Assembly: GCA_902561795.1 (NCBI GenBank)
Contig: CACERG010000001.1
Span: forward strand, 140,066-204,065
Length of the DNA: 64,000 nt
Reading direction: 5' to 3'
From: an uncultured Bacteroidota bacterium
GTDB taxonomy: Bacteria > Bacteroidota > Bacteroidia > Flavobacteriales > Flavobacteriaceae
Shown: piece after piece, positions 52,501 through 62,459 of the stretch
Position numbering within the stretch: position 1 is the first letter of the stretch
Layout: every line of letters begins with the position of its first letter
Made by a program: the position numbers and the translations under genes
Notes under the pieces: generated by a model
Database searches by the model: none
What the model was told of the DNA's origin: nothing
What the model saw: the letters and a program-made list of their open reading frames with translations, nothing else

Positions 52501-55500
52501 CACCATCAATGTAAATTTTTATACCTGAAGATTCATTAGACCCTGTGTTAACCCAAGTAATTTCATGCCACTGTCCATCATTTACTTGAACAGTACTTCT
52601 GTTCGCGGCAGTGTTGGCTTGAGAGTAACCAAAATTACTTTTAAATGACCACTGACTTGCATAACCTGAGTTTAAATTGAAAATAGATTCTCCATCAAAA
52701 GTGTTAGCTCTTCCAAGGGTAAGTAAATACTGACTACTAGATGAAGTGGTTTTAATTCTAGTAGTCACAGTAATTGGAAATCTTGCAGACATGCCATTCA
52801 GTTTCGCATTAGCTACTGATCGGAAAAAGTCTCCTCTTGAAAAATCAAAGTAGTTTCCTGAGTTGCTTGTCACAAGAGCTGATCCGTAATTAGTAAAATT
52901 ATTGTTCTGTGAAGAAGCGTCATTTACTGTTGCCCCCGAAAGAACATTTGGCGTGTCTGCATTTATGTTTAAGACTAAATTGTCAGTTACAATTCCTTTA
53001 CCGGTAAGACTGTTACCTGCTAAATCTAATCCTGTGATACTTACTGTTGCACTACTCACGGTTCCAGTCCAATTACTCATGTCAAGGGTGTAGGTCCAAA
53101 CCGAAGAACTTGTAGAAGTCATATTGGCGTTAGTCACACCATCCCCTATAGTTATCTTTGGAATCCCTGCCATAGGTTCACTAAAGGTTGCTGTAATAAC
53201 AACATTTGAACTAGAAGAAAGAATGTCGTCAGTATCGTTGTCTGTAATAGTTACCGAGGGAGAAGTATTATCTAAGTTAATGGTTAAGCTTTGATTTCCA
53301 GAGTAACTGTTACCAACGATATCTTGCCCTGTAAAAGTTACTGTATAGCTTCCGGCTGATACCCCACTTGTGTTCCAGGAGTATGTCCACGTTGTACTAT
53401 TGGTTGCAGTTAAATTAGCATTATTTACTGCTGAGCCAATGGTTAACTTTGGCGCAGTAAGCATGGGTTCATTAAAGGTTGCTGTAATAGTAATATTGTC
53501 CCCAGGCTTAATTAAATTATCATTATCATTTGTCGAAATGCTTAGCGTAGGAGAAGCTGTATCAACTGTAAATGAAATATTTTGCGAACCAGCTACATAG
53601 GAATTTCCGGCAAGATCTGTTCCACTCACAGTAAGGGTATACTCTCCATCAGAAAGTGTTCCAGAAGATGTATTCCAAGTAAAAGTGTAGGAATTTGTAC
53701 CTGATATTTTTGTCATTGCTGCATTTGAAAAAATACCTGGTATTGAAACGGTAGGTGTACCAGCCATAGCCTCTGAGAAAGCAGCAGTCACAGTAACTAC
53801 TTGTGAAGGAGAAACTAAATTATCATTATCGGAACTTGTTAACGAAACTGTTGGAGCTGACGAGTCTATTGAAAAAGTTATGCTGTCAGTACCTACGTAA
53901 GCTCTTCCGTTTATATCTACTCCAGAGACTGTTGCTGTGTATGCTCCATCAGTTAAGTTGCCAGCAGCATCTACATCCCAAACGTATCTAAAGGTAGAGC
54001 TGTTTACCACTGTCATACCTACATTAGTCGCTACACTACCAATACTTATAGTAGCTGTAGGTGACATTGCAGCGGAGAAGGTTGCTGTAATAGTAACCTC
54101 AGAGTTGTTTTGAACATAGTTGTCTGCATCAGTATCCGTTAGAGTAACCTGTGGCGCAGGGCAGGTACCCCATTGAGGTGATTTGGAAGCATCTTGTCGC
54201 CATGCTACATTATTTTGCTGTCCCGTCCAAGATGTTGGCTTAGTTGGTATATTGGAAACACACCAACCAGAAATATCTTGGACAAATGCCGCAGCTTGAT
54301 AAAAGACGCCAAGCATGCCATACAACTGTCCACCATTTAAAGAACCTCTATAAACATTAGAAGTATTCCAATTGCCAATAGAGGGACTCCCGCCATTATT
54401 AAAATTCCTAGCACTATTGAACATATTTCTTATGGTAGTAGCACTTGAAATATCCCAACTACCAATATCTTGGTTAAATTCATAAGCATTTCCAAACATT
54501 CTTTGGAAATTAGTAACACTAGACACATTCCAACTACCAATGTTTTGATTAAAAACAGCAGCTTGCTCAAACATACTTTTCATCGTAGTCACTTTAGAAA
54601 CATCCCAATTCCCAATGGCTTGGTTAAAGGCTCTAGCATTTTTAAACATTCCCTCCATTTTGGTTACACTAGAAACATCCCAAACTCCAACAGGTTGGTT
54701 AAATGCTGTCGCGCCAACAAACATATATCTCATATCTGTTACAGAGGCAGTATTCCAAGTGCTTATATTTTGGTTGAACGAAGTAGCGGCTTCAAATGTT
54801 CCAACCATATTTGCCACGCTTGATGTGTTCCAAGATGATATATTTTGATTAAACTGACTATTACTCCGAAACAGAGCTGACATATTAGTTACATTTGAAA
54901 CATCCCAACTACCAATATCTTGATTAAAAATTGTTTGGTTGAACATTTGCTCCATATCTGTTACACTTGACACATCCCAACTACCAATATCTTGATCAAA
55001 ATTACTCGCTAACCAAAACATGCGGTTCATATTAGACACGCTGGAGGTATCCCAATTACCTATACCTCTATTAAATGCTGTTGCACCAGTAAATAAGCCT
55101 TGCATATTGGTCACATTTGAAGTATCCCATGAGCCAATATCTTGATTAAATGAAGAGGCGTTAGCAAATAGACTTCCCATGTCTGTTACAAGAGTCGTCA
55201 CTACCCTATCCCAGTCATTATCATTTTTATTTTTAGCTGCAATAGAAGTATTGTTGTGTGCCGTGTAGATCACTCCATTAACTACGCCCTGGTCTCCAGC
55301 ACTACATCCTCTACATTTTACAGTCACCCCATTAGCATCTAGATAGAATGTAGGGCTTATAGTAAAGGTGATGCTATCGGTTCCAGCATAAGCATTTCCA
55401 ATGGCATCAGTACCACTTACAGTCACCGAATAAGCTCCAGCGGCAAGTGTTGGAGTCGATGTATTCCAGTTGTAGGTATAGCTGTTTGTACCACTAATTC

Positions 55501-58500
55501 TTGTCATCGCTACATTGGTTACTACTCCTGTAATGTAAATTGTTGGAGTAGCTGTCATAGGTTTTGAGAAACTGGCAGTAATAGTTACCGTATTAGTAGG
55601 TGATAAAGTAGTAGATATAATATTGTCTGCATCAGTATCGGTAAGGATTACTGAAGGCCCTGTTGTATCATAGGTAAAGCTACAGGATACGGTAGAGGCA
55701 ATACTATTACCTGCTAGGTCTTTTACTGGGGGACTACCTGGTGCATGGGTAAGTTTAACTAGTCCCTCTGCTTGTGGGGTTATTCTTACTGTATAGGTTC
55801 TCCCATCACTTGAAGCGCTGAGCAGTGTTAGGCTCGCTATATTAATTGCTTCTGAGAACTGCGCGGTATTGGTTGTTAATCCTGTCACGGATTCATCATA
55901 GGTTAAGGTAACTACAAGTGAGGAATTAGAAAACTTAGGCCCAGGTGGGGTTGTTATAGTGAGTGTAGGAGAGGTGGTATCTACACTAAAGGTGATACTT
56001 TGAGTGCCTGCCACATAGGCAATTCCATTGGTCTGTGTTCCAGCAACAGTGATATAATAAGTCCCGCTAGAGGGCGTGCCGCCGCTATCAACATCCCACA
56101 AGTAGCTGTATCCCCCTAAACTGTGAACTCGCACATGGCCGCTATTTCCTCCGTTGCCATCATTTGTTGGAGCACCAACAGCTAACAAAGATCCATCTCC
56201 ACTTAAAGCTACAATACCTGAATTATCCCCTCGTGCCTCTCCGTAGATGTCCGATCCAGTCTGAACCCAATCTGAGCCAACATAGTCAAAAACACGTGTT
56301 TCGCCACGAGCGTCATTCTGAGAGCCGCCATAATTAAATGTTTTATCACCAATTGCTATTCTTGATCCGTCATCACTTATTGATATTTGTTTTTCACCAC
56401 AACACTGAGTATTTTGGGCCGATCCGTAAATTGTTGAACCAAGCTGGGTCCATGAAGCTACCCCTGTTGGTGTATATTCATAAATTAATACTCCGCCCCT
56501 ATTGGATCCTCCGTAACCAGATAGGTCATCCTTCTCACTTGCACCAAAAGCTAATATGGTCCCATCGCTACTCAAGTCCACATCAGTTCCATATTTATCT
56601 CTAGCAGTACCATCAAAATCGACACCAACTTGTACCCAAGCAGATGCAGATGCATCCCAATCAAAAACTCTTACGAAACCTCGATTATCGCTAGAAGCAT
56701 TTCCACCATCATGGTAGGGACCACCAACAGCCAGTCTTGATCCATCTGAGGATAATGAAACAGATCTTCCATATTCATCACCAGCCGCTTGTCCATCAAT
56801 ATCACTTCCCAATTTTACCCAGTTTCCAGATTGTAATTCATATACTCTTACGTGGCCTCTATCATCAGAAGAGCTATTTCCAGCATCATTATAGGGAGCT
56901 CCAACAGCCACTCTTGTTCCATCATCACTTAATGAAACATCCCAACCACTTCTATCGCCGGTAGCTTCTCCATTAATATCGGAACCCGTCTGTACCCAAT
57001 TAGTTCCATTAAAGTCGTAAATACGGACTACCCCATCCATTGATCCAGCGTAAATCCCTCCAGCAGCTAGCCGTTTACCATCAGCACTTAATGAAACAGA
57101 ATAACCTATCGCCTCGCTAGCATTTCCGTCAATATCGGAGCCTACTTGCTGCCAAGAAGATCCATTTTTATCATAAACACGTACATGCCCCCTTAAACTT
57201 CCTCCATGGCTATAAGATCCGGCAGCAATTCTTCCATTTTTACTTGCTGATACTGCGCTACCGAATCCATCACCTACTGCTTCTCCATCAATATCAACCC
57301 CTATTTGAGAGTTCTCTGTAGTATAGGAGGTAAAGGCAACATTTGAAAGTAGCCCTCCCGAAATTGACAAGGTGGGGGTAGGTGTCATGGACTTGTTAAA
57401 AAAAGCTGTTATGGTAACCACAGAGCTAACACCAATGTTATTATCTGAAAGTGATAGTGATGCTTTCGGACTTACACGGCTAACAGTAAGGGTAAGTGAT
57501 GCATTTCCGGAGTAGGGTAAATTATTGGTATCGGTTGCCGTTGCGGTAACATTTAGTGTAGTACCGGAAGAAATATTTGAAGGTACTTGCCAGTAGTAAG
57601 TCCATACTGCCGCAGAAGATCCTTGTGTCATTGAAACATTTGTAACTACCCCCGATATCGAAATTTTTGGAGAGGCAGCCATGTTTTCTGAGAAGGTAGC
57701 GGTGAGGGTTACCTGACCCGAAGTAATTATATTATCTGAATCATCAGATGTTATGGTTAGCGTTGCGGGAGAATTATTAGTCAAAAAATTAAAGACTTGA
57801 ATTCTCCCGGAATATGTATTATAACCATAAGCCCCGTAAGCAATTTTTGAGCCACTACTAGAAAGTAAAAATGAATTATTAGCCCCAATTCGGTCACCCC
57901 AACTCGCGCTGTCTTCGCCATAAAAGATACCACTAGAATGTGTCCAAGTTGTAGTTCCTGTTTGAATTAAAGTCCATGAATCGGTTGCTGAAGGAGTATA
58001 ATCAAAAACTTTTATGTAACCATTATTGCTCCTACCTCCAAATGAGTTAGTAGTTCCAGCTGCAATTCTACTACCATCATAATTTACTGAAACCCCAGTA
58101 GCAAAATAATAATTTGTCCCCTCTCCTAAAAACTCAGAAGGAATGCCTGTAAGACTCCATTTAGGAGATGCAGATGAATTGTACTTCCACACTTTTAGCC
58201 TTCCTTCATCATCCGTGGAATCATAGTGAGTTTCTGCCGCAATTATTGTCTCACCATCACCGGAGATTCTGATTTCTGAACCTGCCAATCGGCCATAATT
58301 AGATTCCCCAGATAATGTTTGGATCAATTCCCATTGACTATTACTGGAATTATAATCATAAATGTATATTTCTCCTCTTAAATTATTTGCCAAATAATTA
58401 GAGACAATTATTCTTTGACTATTATCTGAAATGTCAAGACCTGAAACATCTATCGATAAATTTTGTCCTACCTGAGTCCAACTGGTAACACCTGAGGGGG

Positions 58501-59668
58501 TATATTCTAGCACTTTAATAATGTCATCCGAAGCATAAATTATATGTTCGCCGTCTGGAGTCATTTCCATATGAAGGATTTGTTTGGTATTTACCCCCCA
58601 TATTGTATTTAAGAGGTCCCAATTTTGGGTGCTGCTATTATATTGATATATATAAATAGCTCCATTATTGGTTTGACTTGCTGCTGTATTATTTTGGGAT
58701 CTACTAACAACAGCGACTCTATCTCCATTGCTAGAGATGCTTACTTGCCATCCAAAAAGATTATTACTACCATTGTACGCATCCCCTTTTATCCGATTTC
58801 CCTTTCGTTGCCACATATCAGCTCTTGGGACGCCATTATTTAACTTGTAGACTTCTACCATTCCAATAGGACGGCTCACACCTCCACTTTCAAAATATGA
58901 TGTAGTCCCAGTAACAATGTGATCCATACTAGGCGTTGCACTCAATTTTCTACCAAAATAATAATTAATAGAAGGGTTAGCGGTCTCTATGTCAACGCCT
59001 ATTTGAGTTATTTGAACAGTTGGATTTGAGGGTGGAGACGCTACTTTCGGACTTCTACAGGCAGGACTTCTACCACTAAACCTTGGCCTTAAAGAAGAAT
59101 TGTTTTTTATAGGATTGTTGTTCCCCCAAATATTTTGTCTATTGTTATAAATGTTTTGGTTATTCGGAAAACACCAATAAGAAAGGTCTTGATTTAAATT
59201 AGTGGCATTATCAAATAATTGATTCACCCCATTTTGATCATTCATACTCGAGACGTCCCAATAGCCTATGTCTTGGTTAAAAGCTCTTGCATTTTGGAAA
59301 AGTCCTTGCATATTATTCACATTCGATGTATCCCAACTACTGATATCCTGATTAAATGTTTGATTGTTTTGAAATAAACCTTGCATGTTAGTAATCCCAG
59401 ATGTACAAACACAGGTAACATCACTTCCATTACTAATCATTGTTTGTAAAGTACTCCTATTAACCTTGGTATAGGTTTTACCTCCTACAGCACCTGATTG
59501 GCCGAATGACGCATTGTCACAGATAATTGTTTTATTATTTGAGGCGAGTTGAAAGTTTTGTCCATACAAAGAATAACTGAAAACAAATAATAGAATTGTC
59601 AGAAAACTTTTATAATTAAAGCGTACGCTTTTTAGACCAGATTCGAAAAGTTTAGTAACTAAAAACAT
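46583..59668 (-). CDS. Giant multidomain surface adhesin with T9SS type B sorting domain
   Basis: A 4361-residue secreted protein. Order: signal peptide (about 1-36), DUF285/BspA-like '[13 protein letters not shown]' repeats (73-190), beta-propeller 1 (about 220-626), Ig-like repeats with an inserted seven-blade propeller 2 (630-1440), 11 more DUF285 repeats (1490-1825), Ig-like repeats with an inserted LamG (1830-2700, LamG about 2233-2450), and a cadherin-like domain (2700-2806). Then come thrombospondin-3-like DxDxDGxxD arrays (2820-3805), a beta domain (3806-3960), a second array (3975-4256) and the C-terminal CHU_C/type B sorting domain '[14 protein letters not shown]...' ending 'GWFYLTR' (4266-4361). 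It is exported by T9SS and held by PorP/SprF. It probably mediates calcium-dependent adhesion or gliding; the ligand is unknown. Confidence 0.95.
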   Translation of the reverse strand: MFLVTKLFESGLKSVRFNYKSFLTILLFVFSYSLYGQNFQLASNNKTIICDNASFGQSGAVGGKTYTKVNRSTLQTMISNGSDVTCVCTSGITNMQGLFQNNQTFNQDISSWDTSNVNNMQGLFQNARAFNQDIGYWDVSSMNDQNGVNQLFDNATNLNQDLSYWCFPNNQNIYNNRQNIWGNNNPIKNNSSLRPRFSGRSPACRSPKVASPPSNPTVQITQIGVDIETANPSINYYFGRKLSATPSMDHIVTGTTSYFESGGVSRPIGMVEVYKLNNGVPRADMWQRKGNRIKGDAYNGSNNLFGWQVSISSNGDRVAVVSRSQNNTAASQTNNGAIYIYQYNSSTQNWDLLNTIWGVNTKQILHMEMTPDGEHIIYASDDIIKVLEYTPSGVTSWTQVGQNLSIDVSGLDISDNSQRIIVSNYLANNLRGEIYIYDYNSSNSQWELIQTLSGESNYGRLAGSEIRISGDGETIIAAETHYDSTDDEGRLKVWKYNSSASPKWSLTGIPSEFLGEGTNYYFATGVSVNYDGSRIAAGTTNSFGGRSNNGYIKVFDYTPSATDSWTLIQTGTTTWTHSSGIFYGEDSASWGDRIGANNSFLLSSSGSKIAYGAYGYNTYSGRIQVFNFLTNNSPATLTITSDDSDNIITSGQVTLTATFSENMAASPKISISGVVTNVSMTQGSSAAVWTYYWQVPSNISSGTTLNVTATATDTNNLPYSGNASLTLTVSRVSPKASLSLSDNNIGVSSVVTITAFFNKSMTPTPTLSISGGLLSNVAFTSYTTENSQIGVDIDGEAVGDGFGSAVSASKNGRIAAGSYSHGGSLRGHVRVYDKNGSSWQQVGSDIDGNASEAIGYSVSLSADGKRLAAGGIYAGSMDGVVRIYDFNGTNWVQTGSDINGEATGDRSGWDVSLSDDGTRVAVGAPYNDAGNSSSDDRGHVRVYELQSGNWVKLGSDIDGQAAGDEYGRSVSLSSDGSRLAVGGPYHDGGNASSDNRGFVRVFDWDASASAWVQVGVDFDGTARDKYGTDVDLSSDGTILAFGASEKDDLSGYGGSNRGGVLIYEYTPTGVASWTQLGSTIYGSAQNTQCCGEKQISISDDGSRIAIGDKTFNYGGSQNDARGETRVFDYVGSDWVQTGSDIYGEARGDNSGIVALSGDGSLLAVGAPTNDGNGGNSGHVRVHSLGGYSYLWDVDSGGTPSSGTYYITVAGTQTNGIAYVAGTQSITFSVDTTSPTLTITTPPGPKFSNSSLVVTLTYDESVTGLTTNTAQFSEAINIASLTLLSASSDGRTYTVRITPQAEGLVKLTHAPGSPPVKDLAGNSIASTVSCSFTYDTTGPSVILTDTDADNIISTTLSPTNTVTITASFSKPMTATPTIYITGVVTNVAMTRISGTNSYTYNWNTSTPTLAAGAYSVTVSGTDAIGNAYAGTDSITFTISPTFYLDANGVTVKCRGCSAGDQGVVNGVIYTAHNNTSIAAKNKNDNDWDRVVTTLVTDMGSLFANASSFNQDIGSWDTSNVTNMQGLFTGATAFNRGIGNWDTSSVSNMNRMFWLASNFDQDIGSWDVSSVTDMEQMFNQTIFNQDIGSWDVSNVTNMSALFRSNSQFNQNISSWNTSSVANMVGTFEAATSFNQNISTWNTASVTDMRYMFVGATAFNQPVGVWDVSSVTKMEGMFKNARAFNQAIGNWDVSKVTTMKSMFEQAAVFNQNIGSWNVSSVTNFQRMFGNAYEFNQDIGSWDISSATTIRNMFNSARNFNNGGSPSIGNWNTSNVYRGSLNGGQLYGMLGVFYQAAAFVQDISGWCVSNIPTKPTSWTGQQNNVAWRQDASKSPQWGTCPAPQVTLTDTDADNYVQNNSEVTITATFSAAMSPTATISIGSVATNVGMTVVNSSTFRYVWDVDAAGNLTDGAYTATVSGVDINGRAYVGTDSITFSIDSSAPTVSLTSSDNDNLVSPSQVVTVTAAFSEAMAGTPTVSIPGIFSNAAMTKISGTNSYTFTWNTSSGTLSDGEYTLTVSGTDLAGNSYVAGSQNISFTVDTASPTLSISTNDNDNLIKPGDNITITATFNEPMLTAPKLTIGSAVNNANLTATNSTTWTYSWNTSGVSAGSYTVTFTGQDIVGNSYSGNQSLTINLDNTSPSVTITDNDTDDILSSSSNVVITATFSEPMAGIPKITIGDGVTNANMTSTSSSVWTYTLDMSNWTGTVSSATVSITGLDLAGNSLTGKGIVTDNLVLNINADTPNVLSGATVNDASSQNNNFTNYGSALVTSNSGNYFDFSRGDFFRSVANAKLNGMSARFPITVTTRIKTTSSSSQYLLTLGRANTFDGESIFNLNSGYASQWSFKSNFGYSQANTAANRSTVQVNDGQWHEITWVNTGSNESSGIKIYIDGVLNKTVTGVTRSNLYNNVWSYIGKDGRDNNDLFVGQISKILVYNTGLTDAQVNQNYTGQDNLIFTIDLTGPKVTSLTTSTTNGVYTDDDVNPSNSDTISFTVNFDEPVTITGSPRIPLSNITDANGNPVYATYVSGSGTSSPTFVYTVKEGDLSTGVQIVSSGSIDLNGGSLEDLYGNTGDPSFSTNSVSLSTGIELKATDPGLSVTLSSNNGGSSASAKEGDVITVTVVSDQPWALNASTISMTVTGLASQPNLNFTQTSTSPYTYTANFTLTASNTYSDGDINFAISASDTITSTKVTTPNKVTTDQSVLTSVFKLDNTAPTITSTSSLTITEGTTSAGPVEASETATFAITGGDDQTSVTIDPQTGILTIDPAPTLGGNADDNEDGIYEVIVTATDSVGYTVTETIQIEVVARTEEPIEPSPEDIDGDGIPNGLDTDKDNDGVNDNFDSFPEDPNEQYDSDGDGIGNNADTDDDNDGFTDSDEALAGTDPLDPFSFPEDRDNDKLPDNLEPGLGTDPSNPDTDNDGVIDGEDDFPTDPNYTTDTDGDGLPNKTDPDDDNDGLKDEEDPFPLDPNNQTDTDGDGLNDGIDPDDDNDGFTDNQEIVAGTDPLDPDSVPDDTDKDGLTDSEEGLLGTDSKNPDTDGDGISDRDDAFPLDPNRGLDSDGDGIIDTIDLDDDNDGVRDKDDAFPLDPNETSDYDRDGIGDRADPDDDNDGYDDVVEIEDGTDPKDALDYPRDPDQDGLTTNQEIELGTDPANPDTDGDGISDLNDPEPLTPGGTTDTDRDGIIDSLDPDDDNDGYNDLLEIELGKDPKDPESTPEDRDEDYLPDAKEKEAGTDINDPDTDGDGIIDGRDDFPLDPNASQDTDKDGIPDDKDDDDDNDGVEDDKDDFPKDPRESIDTDGDGVGDNGDRDDDDDGYSDYTETLAGSDPKDPDSKPVDTDNDLLSDAQENIIGTDPNDPDTDDDGLPDGSDPSPLDPDNQTQTNDFDGDGIPDDVDPDDDNDGVPDSRDRFPRDPDESRDSDGDGIGDNKDPDRDGDGVDNIEDLFPDNPRESSDSDGDGIGDNADLDDDNDGYPDKIEIVEGSDPLDPTSIPEDADKDGLSDAEEALRGTDPNNYDTDGDGVNDRIDAFPLDPEHNSDQDGDGIPDLLDPDDDNDGVPDRTDVFPYDPTESEDTDSDGIGNNADKDDDNDGYPDVIEIKAGTDPKDKEDFPEDVDGDGLSDLEEQIIGTDPNNPDTDGDGVNDLEDPFPLDPKFTKDSDQDGIPDLIDPDDDNDGAPDGEDAFPLDPKEQFDTDGDGIGDNKDKDDDNDGYSDVDELLQDTDPKDPESNPLDTDQDGVSDFLEKLTGTDPENPDTDGDGVIDGEDDFPLDPNFSSDNDGDGIPDEVDVYGDNDSDELGDIPDIDDDNDGITDVAENVFITYYQNYKISIGGSTGKATPITFTEQDPKTGRNVGKWKVRKKVVGGADADKVKIVGGEPAAKGSQKYYSPYARRKKNLGEGYLAFVNVPDPNNPDDANKDGVYEVEIAYVNTTAGDPNVPIPKSEQRIEINPKSEEIFELDTNITPVQQVSPDLISSDTDADGIINSRDPDDDGDHIYSEFEGSAIEGIKEIISSASINSLDTDGDGFEDFLDPDDDNDGVFSLYEGTDPNGDFNPNDAIDSDRDGTPDYLDTDDDGDGIASIDESPDSDQDGIPTDAMDFDGDRTPDYLDTDDENDGVPSKYEVLQTGRSARAVMLDTDRDGIADHHDLDDDNDGVPSIFEITEPGENFALDTDGDGILDHVDPDDDQDGLLTIEEDLNGNGDPRDDDTDFDGKANYLESLYLDADGDGVVDQLDSVNDDPYNDQDGDGFPNLDETLAGTDPLLASSFPEGFDNPSLRESIEIVNFFSPNGDGRNDTWQVREIDRYLNNQVWIYSRTGTELFTAKPYNNDWNGTLNGVELPSGSYYYRIDLDGNGSVDFEGWFYLTR
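46890..47770 (-). repeat. Second thrombospondin-3-like calcium-binding array in the adhesin
   Basis: Encodes repeats of the type '[17 protein letters not shown]'. It is separated from the main array by about 155 residues of beta domain and runs up to the sorting domain. The DNA is repetitive and visibly richer in GC than the flanking genes. Confidence 0.85.
48240..51230 (-). repeat. Main thrombospondin-3-like calcium-binding array in the adhesin
   Basis: About 1000 residues of Asp-rich repeats: paired '[15 protein letters not shown]' units alternating with '[12 protein letters not shown]' units. Each Asp cluster can bind calcium, giving a rigid extended stalk. Many near-identical stretches exist at DNA level, so assembly collapse or recombination here is possible. 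Confidence 0.9.
54180..55200 (-). repeat. DUF285 (BspA-like) repeat block in the adhesin
   Basis: Eleven repeats of about 25 residues with the pattern '[18 protein letters not shown]'. The last carries a short insertion ('NNGGSPS'). A smaller block of the same family is at the N-terminus. DUF285 repeats are common in adhesins and surface proteins of Bacteroidetes and mycoplasmas. Confidence 0.9.
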
Positions 59669-59925
59669 AATATGGAATTAGTTAAACTTTGACCTCTGTT
59701 GAGGGCCATCTTTTTTCGAATACTTGATCTTAAATTCGCAAGGCTACTTTTAGAAAGATTGAGCTCATCTTGAATTTGACGATTTGAAAAGCTCATCTTT
59801 ATAAACATGCAAACCTTTACCTCCTGAAAAGATAAACTGTTGTATGTTCCAACTAGTTTTTTTGTGAAGTCTGGATAGGTTTGTGCAAAGCGCACTTCAA
59901 AATGTTCGTTAATACTTAAATCCAA
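59659..59925 (-). CDS. Small LuxR-type HTH protein upstream of the adhesin
   Basis: The 88-residue protein has no receiver or sensor domain. Its C-terminal half '[39 protein letters not shown]' (split about residues 35-75) matches the helix-turn-helix of Bacteroidetes LuxR/GerE-type regulators ('ELKVC.LI...S.KEIA..L..S..TV...R..IRKKL'). The start is a TTG at 59925 with a stop just upstream. Its last 10 bases overlap the adhesin start, so the two are translationally linked. It may autoregulate the operon; a solitary HTH this short could also be the remnant of a longer sensor protein. Confidence 0.65.
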   Translation of the reverse strand: MDLSINEHFEVRFAQTYPDFTKKLVGTYNSLSFQEVKVCMFIKMSFSNRQIQDELNLSKSSLANLRSSIRKKMALNRGQSLTNSILCF

Positions 59926-59993
59926 ATTTGTTTATTTTCGAATAATTAATTTTAAAAATCAATTTTTTATTGATAATTACTCCTAATTTTTTT

Positions 59994-60001
59994 CAAAAAT
60001 A
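59994..60001 (-). promoter_or_regulatory. Putative -7 element of the HTH-adhesin-PorP/SprF operon
   Basis: The minus strand reads TATTTTTG (TAnnTTTG), giving a predicted leader of about 65 bases that contains a short hairpin ATCAAT/ATTGAT (59958-59974). The leader is longer than those of most genes here. Confidence 0.4.
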
Positions 60002-60156
60002 TAATACTTGCAGTATAAATGCAGTAAATTTTTATTAAAAAAGTAGCATAAAAAGATTCTTAAAGTATTAAAATAGTATTTTTTAGTTAATTTAAATTAT
60101 ATCATAGAATAGTTTTAATAGCATAGCATTCTGTTATAGGAGCATTTTTTATTTTG

Positions 60157-60164
60157 TATTTTTG
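60157..60164 (+). promoter_or_regulatory. Putative -7 element of aconitase
   Basis: TATTTTTG, a TAnnTTTG match, 19 bases before the aconitase ATG at 60183. It predicts a leader of about 12-15 bases. Confidence 0.45.
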
Positions 60165-60182
60165 TCAAAACTAAACTGAATA

Positions 60183-62450
60183 ATGGCTTTTGATATTGAA
60201 ATGATAAAGTCCGTTTACTCTAAGATTAAAAATAGAGTAGATAAGGCGCGAGAATTAACAGGCAAACCCCTAACTGCTTCTGAAAAGATTCTTTACTCCC
60301 ACCTTTGGGATGGAAATCCAGAAAAGGTCTTTTCAAGAGGGAAAGACTATGTTGATTTTGCACCAGACAGAATCGCTTGTCAAGATGCGACAGCTCAGAT
60401 GGCTCTTTTACAGTTTATGCAAGCAGGAAAACCAAAAGTTGCCGTACCTACAACTGTGCATTGCGACCACTTAATTCAGGCTAAGTCTGGAGCTGCACAA
60501 GATTTAAAATCGGCAAACAGCATATCTGCTGAGGTCTTCAACTTTTTAGAGTCTGTATCAAACAAATACGGGATCGGATTTTGGAAGCCAGGAGCGGGGA
60601 TCATACACCAAGTAGTTTTAGAAAATTATGCATTCCCTGGTGGAATGATGATAGGTACTGACTCACATACAGTTAATGCAGGAGGGCTTGGTATGCTAGC
60701 TATTGGAGTTGGTGGTGCTGATGCTGTTGATGTTATGGCCGACATGCCATGGGAGCTAAAATTTCCAAAATTAATTGGCGTGAAACTCACAGGGAAATTA
60801 AACGGATGGACTGCACCTAAAGACGTTATTCTTAAAGTCGCAGGCATACTTACAGTAAAAGGAGGCACAGGTGCAATAATAGAGTATTTTGGTGAGGGTG
60901 CTGAATCTATGTCTTGTACAGGAAAAGGAACAATATGCAATATGGGTGCCGAAGTTGGTGCGACAACCTCAACATTTGGATACGACAAATCAATGGAACG
61001 CTATCTTCGCGCAACAGGAAGAGATGACGTAGCCGATTCGGCAAATCAGATTAAAGAGCATCTTACCGCTGATCTTGAGGTTTATGAAAATCCAGAAAAA
61101 TATTTTGATGAACTTATCGAAATTAATTTAGACGAATTAACCCCACATTTAAATGGCCCATTTACTCCAGATTTAGCAACTCCGGTATCAGAGATGTCAA
61201 AAGTTGCTAAAAAAAATGAGTGGCCTATAAAAGTAGAATGGGGTCTTATAGGGTCTTGCACAAATTCCTCATATGAAGACCTATCAAGGGCCGCCTCTAT
61301 AGCCAAGCAAGCAGTGGAAAAAAATCTTGTGACAAAAGCTGAATTTGGAATAAATCCAGGCTCTGAACAAGTTCGTTATACAGCTGAAAGAGATGGGCTT
61401 TTAAAAACTTTTGAAGAACTAGATGCTAAAATATTTACTAACGCCTGTGGACCCTGTATAGGGCAATGGGCAAGAGAGGGTGCTGACAAGCAGGAGAAAA
61501 ACTCTATAATTCATTCCTTCAACAGAAATTTTTCAAAGCGGGCTGATGGAAATCCTAATACCCATGCTTTTGTTGCTTCTCCGGAAATGGTAGCTGCTGT
61601 TGCTATTTCTGGGCGCTTAGATTTTAATCCAATAAATGATACATTGATAAACCAAGATGGGGAAGAGGTGAAATTAGATCCTCCAACTGGAATGGAATTA
61701 CCTCCCTCAGGCTTTGATGTTAAAGATAATGGTTACTTGGAGCCAGTCGAGGACGGATCTTCGGTGCAAGTTGTTGTTAAAGACAATTCAGAAAGGCTTC
61801 AGCTGCTAACTCCCTTTAAGCCTTGGGACGGACAAAATTTAAGTGGAGCTAAACTACTTATTAAGGCGCACGGCAAATGTACAACAGACCATATTTCAAT
61901 GGCAGGTCCTTGGCTTAGATTCCGTGGCCACTTAGATAATATTTCTAACAATTGTCTTATAGGAGCAGTGAATGCATTTAACCAAAAAACAAATTTTGTA
62001 AAGAACCAACTAACAGGTCATTACGGTGGTGTTCCTGAAGTACAACGTCAATATAAACAGGCAGGTATAGAAACAGTTGTTGTAGGCGATCATAATTATG
62101 GAGAAGGATCATCTAGAGAACATGCTGCAATGGAACCTAGATTTTTAGGAGTGAAAGTGGTAATTGTGAAATCTTTTGCAAGAATTCACGAAACCAATCT
62201 GAAAAAACAAGGAATGCTCGGAATTACTTTTGACAACGAATCTGATTATGATTTAATTAAGGAGGATGATACTTTCAATTTTATAGATTTAAAAGATTTT
62301 GCTCCTGGTAGACAGATTACAATTGAAGTAGTTCATACCGATGGCTCTAAAGATCTAATTAAAGCAAACCATTCCTATAACGACCAACAAATCGAATGGT
62401 TTAAAGAAGGTTCTGCACTAAATCTGATAAAAAAACAAAACGCAGCTTAA
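60183..62450 (+). CDS. acn: Aconitate hydratase
   Basis: The 755-residue TCA-cycle enzyme interconverts citrate and isocitrate using a [4Fe-4S] cluster. Recognisable sites: '[20 protein letters not shown]' (about residue 157), '[11 protein letters not shown]' (first cluster Cys, about 359), '[10 protein letters not shown]' (two further cluster Cys, about 422), and swivel-domain residues in '[15 protein letters not shown]' and '[12 protein letters not shown]'. The length and sequence resemble the mitochondrial-type aconitase found in Bacteroidetes rather than AcnB. It is divergent from the HTH-adhesin operon and convergent with the penicillin acylase gene, 9 bases apart. Confidence 0.97.
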   Translation: MAFDIEMIKSVYSKIKNRVDKARELTGKPLTASEKILYSHLWDGNPEKVFSRGKDYVDFAPDRIACQDATAQMALLQFMQAGKPKVAVPTTVHCDHLIQAKSGAAQDLKSANSISAEVFNFLESVSNKYGIGFWKPGAGIIHQVVLENYAFPGGMMIGTDSHTVNAGGLGMLAIGVGGADAVDVMADMPWELKFPKLIGVKLTGKLNGWTAPKDVILKVAGILTVKGGTGAIIEYFGEGAESMSCTGKGTICNMGAEVGATTSTFGYDKSMERYLRATGRDDVADSANQIKEHLTADLEVYENPEKYFDELIEINLDELTPHLNGPFTPDLATPVSEMSKVAKKNEWPIKVEWGLIGSCTNSSYEDLSRAASIAKQAVEKNLVTKAEFGINPGSEQVRYTAERDGLLKTFEELDAKIFTNACGPCIGQWAREGADKQEKNSIIHSFNRNFSKRADGNPNTHAFVASPEMVAAVAISGRLDFNPINDTLINQDGEEVKLDPPTGMELPPSGFDVKDNGYLEPVEDGSSVQVVVKDNSERLQLLTPFKPWDGQNLSGAKLLIKAHGKCTTDHISMAGPWLRFRGHLDNISNNCLIGAVNAFNQKTNFVKNQLTGHYGGVPEVQRQYKQAGIETVVVGDHNYGEGSSREHAAMEPRFLGVKVVIVKSFARIHETNLKKQGMLGITFDNESDYDLIKEDDTFNFIDLKDFAPGRQITIEVVHTDGSKDLIKANHSYNDQQIEWFKEGSALNLIKKQNAA

Positions 62451-62459
62451 TTGCAAAGA

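Noticed and set aside
48720..56964. Many plus-strand open frames opposite the adhesin
   Set aside because: They are antisense shadows of the repetitive adhesin (Ser/Pro- or His-rich low-complexity translations) with no domain signatures.
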